5,321 bases of DNA from Streptomyces violaceus (GTDB lineage Bacteria; Actinomycetota; Actinomycetes; Streptomycetales; Streptomycetaceae): NCBI GenBank assembly GCA_000715635.1, contig KL569224.1, positions 1 through 5,321 on the forward strand. Direction: 5' to 3'. Position 1 is the first letter of the stretch. Each line of letters starts with the position of its first letter. This document shows, piece after piece, positions 1-2,891 of this stretch. A program made the translations under genes and the position numbers. Under the pieces are notes generated by a model, which was given only the letters and a program-made list of their open reading frames with translations, was not told where the DNA came from and searched no databases.

Positions 1-164
1 CGCTCGGGGCCGGTGACGGCCTCGGAGTCGCTGCCGTCGGGACGTGCCTGGTGGACGACGAAGCCGGGGTCGAGGATCTCCTCGGCGTGGCTGAAGTCGC
101 CGCGCCACATCTCGCTCCAGCGGTCGTAGAGGGCGCGCAGCTGCTCGGGGGTGTGGAGGGTCAT
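1..164 (-). CDS. SnoaL-like / ester cyclase family protein, N-terminal part (runs off left edge)
   Basis: The 54 visible residues begin MTLHTPEQLRALYDRWSEMW and continue through FSHAEEILDPGFVVHQ to DGSDSEAVTGPE. This is the usual opening of SnoaL-like polyketide-cyclase or 'ester cyclase' proteins of the NTF2 fold: an amphipathic helix (LRALYDRWSEMW), the helix and turn carrying the 'ILDPGFVVHQ' strand, then a 'GPE' turn. The start is the ATG at 164-162, preceded by GGGAG about 6 nt upstream. In this family the fold encloses a hydrophobic pocket for small molecules. The true substrate cannot be told, and many members are uncharacterised. The gene is divergent from the MarR-type repressor at 251-718, with an 86-bp gap containing an inverted repeat, so repression by that MarR is likely. 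The rest of the protein, about 80-100 residues by family norm, is outside the window. Confidence 0.8.
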   Translation of the reverse strand, partial: MTLHTPEQLRALYDRWSEMWRGDFSHAEEILDPGFVVHQARPDGSDSEAVTGPE

Positions 165-206
165 GGGTTCTCCCAAGGGCCGTGCTACAAAGGACCTGCG
201 TCACAC

Positions 207-229
207 ATTATCTGCGCGACGCAGATATT
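207..229. promoter_or_regulatory. Probable MarR operator (inverted repeat) in the divergent promoter region
   Basis: TATCTGCG-CGA-CGCAGATA (209-227) is a perfect 8-bp inverted repeat with a 3-bp spacer. It gains one further pair (207/229) after one mismatch. It sits between two divergent genes, the usual place for a MarR dimer site. A second, partial copy of the left arm (ATATGCGCGA, 231-240, against ATCTGCGCGA at 210-219) lies 21 bp away, two helical turns, and touches the marR ribosome-binding site. The AT-rich palindrome ATATTAATAT (225-234) lies between them and probably supplies -10 elements, but I cannot assign exact promoters. Binding here would be expected to block both genes. That this MarR is the binder is inferred from position and symmetry only. 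Confidence 0.65.
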
Positions 230-250
230 AATATGCGCGAGGGTGATTAC

Positions 251-718
251 ATGTCAAACCGAACCCGTAGGGAGCTGGTCGCGGCAGTCACCGCTACGGC
301 CCGGCGCCACCACGCCGCCTACACGCTGTTCAACCAGGCCATGGCCGAACACCTCGGCCTGCACCCCACCGACCTGCAGTGCGTGAGCCTGCTCGCCCTG
401 GAACCCGGCCCTCGCACCACGGGGCAGATCGCGGAGCTGACCGGGCTGACCTCCGGTTCAGCCACCCGCCTGGTCGACCGCCTCCAGAAGGCCGGCCTGG
501 CCGAGCGCCGTCCTGATGCCCACGACCGGCGCAAGATGCTCGTCTCCCTCACCACCGGCCGCACCCCTGAGATCGAAGCCGCCTGGGACACCCCCGGGAG
601 AGCCTTCGACCAGGCCCTGGACGACTTCACCGACGACGAACTCACCGTGATCGAGCGGTACCTGCGACGCACCACCGACGTCGGCACCGAACAGACCGCA
701 CGCCTGCGCACCGGCTGA
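251..718 (+). CDS. MarR-family winged-helix transcriptional regulator
   Basis: The protein has 155 residues, the usual length for MarR repressors. It begins with helix 1 (RRELVAAVTATARRHHAAYTLFNQ), then a dimer-interface helix with LGLHPTDLQCVSLLALE (about 35-51). The helix-turn-helix is at about 56-81 (TGQIAELTGLTSGSATRLVD), with recognition helix SGSATRLVDRLQKAG. The wing at about 85-101 carries the family signature RRPDAHDRRKMLVSLT, including the DxR-type residues D92-R93. C-terminal helices (115-141) complete the dimerisation domain. I chose the ATG at 251 because MSNRTRRE starts where the family usually starts and GAGGG lies about 7 nt upstream. In-frame starts at 182 and 233 would run through the operator. 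The single Cys44 is in the region where some MarR proteins sense oxidants, but one cysteine is not proof. The divergent SnoaL-like gene is the likely target, together with marR itself. Confidence 0.92.
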   Translation: MSNRTRRELVAAVTATARRHHAAYTLFNQAMAEHLGLHPTDLQCVSLLALEPGPRTTGQIAELTGLTSGSATRLVDRLQKAGLAERRPDAHDRRKMLVSLTTGRTPEIEAAWDTPGRAFDQALDDFTDDELTVIERYLRRTTDVGTEQTARLRTG

Positions 719-752
719 CCCGACAACCGGGTACGCAGCGCGAGGGGCTGCG
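719..752. terminator. Hairpins between convergent genes (probable bidirectional terminator)
   Basis: The gap between the marR stop (718) and the hydrolase stop (759) holds two hairpins. CGCAGC (734-739) pairs perfectly with GCTGCG (747-752) across a 7-nt loop. A smaller CCCG/CGGG stem (719-722 and 728-731) precedes it. No T-tract follows, which is common for actinomycete terminators. Its position between convergent genes suits a terminator serving both strands. Confidence 0.55.
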
Positions 753-758
753 CCGACC

Positions 759-1322
759 TCACCCCGGTGTGATGGCCTTGAGCCAGTCCTCGACGGCGAG
801 GACATCTGCCCACTGCGGGAACAGCTTCTCGGTGAGCATCGTGTGCACCTCGGGGTCGGTGTCGAGGCAGGCATCCGCCAGGACCGTGAGGCCGAAGTCC
901 AGGTCGATGGCGTGCCACAGAGTGGACAGCACTACAGCGCTGGTGGCGATGCCGGTGAGCACAAGGCTGTCGATGTCGCGAGCCCTGAGTACCAGGTCGA
1001 GGTCGCTGCCCGAGAACGCACTCCCCCGCCTCTTGGTCACCACCACGTCGCCCTGCTGGGGCGCGACGTCGTCATGGATCTCGGTGCCGGGGGCGCCCTC
1101 GGTGAACAGGCCGGCCCGTACGACATTTGCCATCACCCTGTTGCGGGGGCTCACTTCCGGATCGCCCGGCCGTAACCCCATCACCACGTAGATCACGGGG
1201 ATGCCGGCAGCCCGGGCGCCGTCGATCGCGCTGCGCAGGCGCGGCAGATATCCAGAACCGTCGTCGGCGATGGCCACGACGTCCCGTTGGACGTCCATCA
1301 CCAGAAGTGCGCTGCTCGCCAT
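759..1322 (-). CDS. Isochorismatase-fold (cysteine hydrolase superfamily) protein lacking the nucleophilic Cys
   Basis: The protein has 187 residues, typical for the isochorismatase-like hydrolase fold. It starts with beta-strand ALLVMDVQRDVV, where D10 is the family's catalytic aspartate. The second catalytic residue is K97 in VVVTKRRGSAFSGSDLD. The nucleophile loop reads TGIATSAVVLSTL (123-135). In nicotinamidases and N-carbamoylsarcosine amidases the loop is GxxTxxCV, and the Cys position is V130 here. The C-terminal part, LTVLADACLDTDPEVH, is a usual family ending. Without the thiol, classical amide hydrolysis is not expected. Family members without Cys include PhzD-type isochorismatases, which act on vinyl ethers, but the substrate here is unknown. 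The ATG at 1322 is preceded by AAGGAGG and CGGAG. A TTG at 1358 would add 12 unlikely residues. Leu50 is encoded by TTA (1175-1173), which in Streptomyces would make translation depend on bldA tRNA. The gene is monocistronic in this window. Confidence 0.9.
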   Translation of the reverse strand: MASSALLVMDVQRDVVAIADDGSGYLPRLRSAIDGARAAGIPVIYVVMGLRPGDPEVSPRNRVMANVVRAGLFTEGAPGTEIHDDVAPQQGDVVVTKRRGSAFSGSDLDLVLRARDIDSLVLTGIATSAVVLSTLWHAIDLDFGLTVLADACLDTDPEVHTMLTEKLFPQWADVLAVEDWLKAITPG

Positions 1323-1385
1323 GCTCTCCGTTCCTCCTTCGCCGGGAAACACGAGCAAGTCTGGTGGATCGGCCGAGCCGTGGTG

Positions 1386-1402
1386 GAGGATCGGAGATCC
1401 TC
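1386..1402. promoter_or_regulatory. Perfect 7-3-7 palindrome upstream of the hydrolase gene
   Basis: GAGGATC-GGA-GATCCTC is a perfect inverted repeat with 3-bp spacing, about 64 bp upstream of the hydrolase start at 1322 and about 40 bp past the methyltransferase pseudogene stop. Its geometry suits a dimeric repressor, and its position suits an operator for the hydrolase gene. It differs in sequence from the 209-227 repeat, so a different regulator would be expected. A transcript hairpin is the alternative, though its 3-nt loop is tight. Confidence 0.4.
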
Positions 1403-1420
1403 ATCGTCTCTCTCCGTGCC

Positions 1421-1440
1421 GGCGCTGTCCCGGCAGCGCC
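1421..1440 (-). terminator. Probable intrinsic terminator of the methyltransferase (pseudo)gene
   Basis: GGCGCTG (1421-1427) and CAGCGCC (1434-1440) form a perfect 7-bp GC-rich stem with a 6-nt loop. On the minus strand it begins directly after the TGA at 1443-1441. No T-run follows, as is frequent in high-GC actinomycetes. The exact abutment to the stop supports both the terminator call and the reading frame assigned to the C-terminal part of the pseudogene. Confidence 0.65.
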
Positions 1441-2089
1441 TCAGCGTGGTGACCCATGCATGTCCTGGCAGTCACGCGGGAGCTGACCGGCGAGCCAGGT
1501 GGAGGCGAAGTCGACCGTTTCGGTGAGGCGGTCATTGGCCGTATGGCGGCCGAGTTCGGCAATGAGGTCGGCGTCGAACTCGGAGGCGTGATCGGCGAGC
1601 ACTGAGGGCGGCAGGAACGAGGTAGACCGGATGTGGCCGGCGAGTTCGGGAATCGTCCAGTGGTACTCGACCGAGAACTCGTGGCGTCCGGCGACGTCGA
1701 ACCCGGCACGGGACAGTACTTCGTGGTCTGGGTCCCGCTGCCGTGCTCTGTCCCAACCGGGCGGGACGCGACCGGACGCGCCGAGGGTGTTCTGCCATGA
1801 GCGCAGCAGCCTGTCGAGCGCTGGCGGCTGCCTCGCGTTGTGCTGGTCGACCTCGCCTCGGTCATGCCCGGTTCGGCGTCCACGGCCCAGACGTCCGTGA
1901 ACCGGCCGCGCAGGGGAAGGCGAGTTGGCCGGTGCCGCAGGCCAGATCCAGCAGGCATCCGCGCCCTGAGGGGGCGGATCGGTGTGCGAGGTCGGCGATC
2001 ATCGCGTCGGGGTAGGGAAGCCGAAACTGCTCGTAGTATCCGGCCGTCCCCTGGTAGAGGTCGGGGTCGAATCTCACCTGACTGTCCAC
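1441..2089 (-). pseudogene. Class I SAM-dependent methyltransferase, frameshifted and internally deleted
   Basis: Three minus-strand frames together spell a class I methyltransferase. Frame one (2089 to about 1913) begins VDSQVRFDPDLYQGTAGYY, then FRLPYPDAMIADL, and contains SAM-binding motif I, LLDLACGTGQLAF (residues 46-58). One base appears lost in the CCCC run (1916-1913). Coding then continues in the next frame as LRGRFTDVWAVDAEPGM, which holds the acidic residue after strand 2 (VDAEPGM). A second shift near 1860 leads into the third frame, which covers DRLLRSWQNTLG, GRVPPGWDRAR, HEVLSRAGFDVAGRHEF, YHWTIPELAGHIRST and SFLPPSVLADHASEFDADL, ending at the TGA 1443-1441. The stretch that should carry motifs II-III and the LRPGG loop, roughly 50-70 residues, is absent. 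The N-terminal GTG at 2089 fits the family start but has no clear ribosome-binding site. A TATATC sequence just upstream could mean a leaderless transcript. A single frameshift could be a sequencing error, but the missing core could not. The product is very unlikely to be active. Confidence 0.8.
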
Positions 2090-2234
2090 GCGACGAAGAT
2101 ATAGCCGCGAATCGAGGGCAACTGCTTGCGGATGCTCAAGCAGCCACCGACCTCGAAACCGTACAAGGCCTCCCGGCATGGCTCGGTCCGGATTCGCATC
2201 CCCGAGCCGCCAAGAGGCCCTGCCCTCATGCCCG

Positions 2235-2261
2235 TCCAGCCGGAAGGTTCGCCCGGCCAGA
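2235..2261 (-). terminator. Probable terminator of the secreted-protein gene
   Basis: Read on the minus strand, TCTGGCCGG and CCGGCTGGA form a 9-bp stem with a 9-nt loop, starting 12 nt after the TAG stop at 2274. Two of the pairs are G-U wobbles in the minus-strand RNA and would be A-C mismatches in plus-strand RNA, so the hairpin is specific to the strand of the upstream gene. No T-tract is present. Confidence 0.5.
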
Positions 2262-2273
2262 GAAATCAGGCCC

Positions 2274-2699
2274 CTATGTGGGCCCCCAGCCCGTTCCGAC
2301 GCAGTTGTACGCCTCCATCGTCGACACGTCGAAATCGCAGAGCTCGTAGGAAACGTAGAGATTTTCCTCGAAGCTCTTGTTCAGACTCGTCCAGACCCCC
2401 GGACCGCGGTCGCTGTAGATCACCCCGCTGCGCCAAGTGCCGTTGAGCTTCTGGTGGCTCCATTTGATGGCGATGGGGACGTGATCGTCGTAGTCGTCCA
2501 GCAGGTAGAACCATTCGCCGTACCCGTCGAAGCAAGCCTTGCCGTCCCAGTCGCTGACCGCGCAATAGCGGTCGTCGGGAACCTTGGAACTCAGGCCCGC
2601 GCGCTGCACACCGTCCGCCGCGGAGGCGGGTGATGTGGTGACCCCCAGGACGAGCGCGGAAGCGAACACCCCGCTCGCAAGAACGTTCCGAATACGCAA
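2274..2699 (-). CDS. Small secreted protein of unknown family, Sec signal peptide, four cysteines
   Basis: The protein has 141 residues. Residues 1-27 form a Sec signal peptide: a short basic start (R2, R4), a hydrophobic core (VLASGVFASALVLGV) and a SPASA/AD cleavage site giving a mature protein of about 114 residues. The mature part has C46, C56, C121 and C133, enough for two disulfides, and is rich in aromatic and acidic residues (GEWFYLLDDYDDH, GVWTSLNKSFEENLYVSYE). I do not recognise the family. The beta-rich, disulfide-bearing look recalls small secreted actinomycete proteins such as inhibitors, but no diagnostic motif supports that. The start is a TTG at 2699-2697, with AGGGGAG about 8 nt upstream and GAAGGAG nearer. 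No ATG or GTG start would keep the signal peptide. Local GC is about 52-57% in sampled 60-bp stretches, well below the neighbours, suggesting transfer. The upstream gap carries phased TGTCCGG repeats that may control it. Confidence 0.85.
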   Translation of the reverse strand: MRIRNVLASGVFASALVLGVTTSPASAADGVQRAGLSSKVPDDRYCAVSDWDGKACFDGYGEWFYLLDDYDDHVPIAIKWSHQKLNGTWRSGVIYSDRGPGVWTSLNKSFEENLYVSYELCDFDVSTMEAYNCVGTGWGPT

Positions 2700-2738
2700 T
2701 TCTCCTTCTCCCCTGTGCTGGCAGTGATTCTCTGTTTC

Positions 2739-2754
2739 GCTCGTTCGGTCGAGC
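2739..2754 (-). promoter_or_regulatory. Small hairpin upstream of the secreted-protein gene
   Basis: GCTCG (2739-2743) and CGAGC (2750-2754) form a perfect 5-bp stem with a 6-nt loop, 40-55 bp ahead of the TTG start. It may lie in the 5' leader or act as a small operator. I could not identify convincing -35 and -10 elements nearby, so this is only a structural note. Confidence 0.25.
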
Positions 2755-2799
2755 CAGAAGGAGATTGCCGAGGAGGTGGATCGCGGACAAGGGGTGAGC

Positions 2800-2872
2800 T
2801 GTCCGGGACAAGGTCCTTTGTTGTCCGGCCTGGTGGGAGGTCTGTCCGGATGTTGTCCGGAGGGTTGTCCGA
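2800..2872. repeat. Cluster of five TGTCCGG-type repeats, roughly helically phased
   Basis: TGTCCGG occurs at 2800-2806, 2822-2828, 2843-2849 and 2854-2860, with TGTCCGA at 2866-2872. Start-to-start distances are 22, 21, 11 and 12 bp, near whole multiples of a DNA turn. An inverted CGGACA lies at 2784-2789, and CCGGGACAA (2803-2811) is nearly an inverted partner of TTGTCCGG (2821-2828). The cluster fills the gap between the phosphatase stop (2892) and the secreted-protein start (2699), so it is most likely a multi-site binding region for a regulator of the secreted-protein gene. The binder is unknown. Confidence 0.6.
2845..2861 (-). terminator. Hairpin downstream of the phosphatase gene (possible terminator, overlaps repeats)
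   Basis: TCCGGA (2845-2850) and TCCGGA (2856-2861) are self-complementary and pair across TGTTG to give a 6-bp stem with a 5-nt loop, 31 nt beyond the phosphatase stop on the minus strand. It could end that transcript. It is built from two of the TGTCCGG repeats, so it may instead be a by-product of the repeat array. Confidence 0.3.
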
Positions 2873-2891
2873 CACCCCCGCCGCAGCCGGA

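Noticed and set aside
182..250. N-terminal extension of the MarR protein from 182 or 233
   Set aside because: It would translate through the operator and promoter, lacks a good ribosome-binding site and does not resemble family N-termini. The ATG at 251 has GAGGG upstream.
319..918. Minus-strand open frame opposite marR
   Set aside because: It is an antisense shadow with Arg/Ser-rich composition that overlaps the convergent hydrolase and has no recognisable domain.
1323..1358. TTG start at 1358 for the hydrolase
   Set aside because: The ATG at 1322 has a strong AAGGAGG upstream, and the protein fold begins immediately after it.
1401..1958. A 185-residue minus-strand frame considered as a stand-alone gene
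   Set aside because: Only its first ~25 residues make sense, as the middle fragment of the broken methyltransferase. The rest is Ser/Thr/Pro/Arg-rich out-of-frame reading.
2090..2273. Possible extra small gene upstream of the methyltransferase (in-frame extension to 2179)
   Set aside because: The added residues have no family resemblance and no ribosome-binding site. Apart from the hairpin at 2235-2261 I see nothing in this gap.
2800..2872. CRISPR-like array
   Set aside because: The repeats are only 7-8 bp with 4-15 bp between them, too short for CRISPR repeats and spacers, and no cas gene is present.
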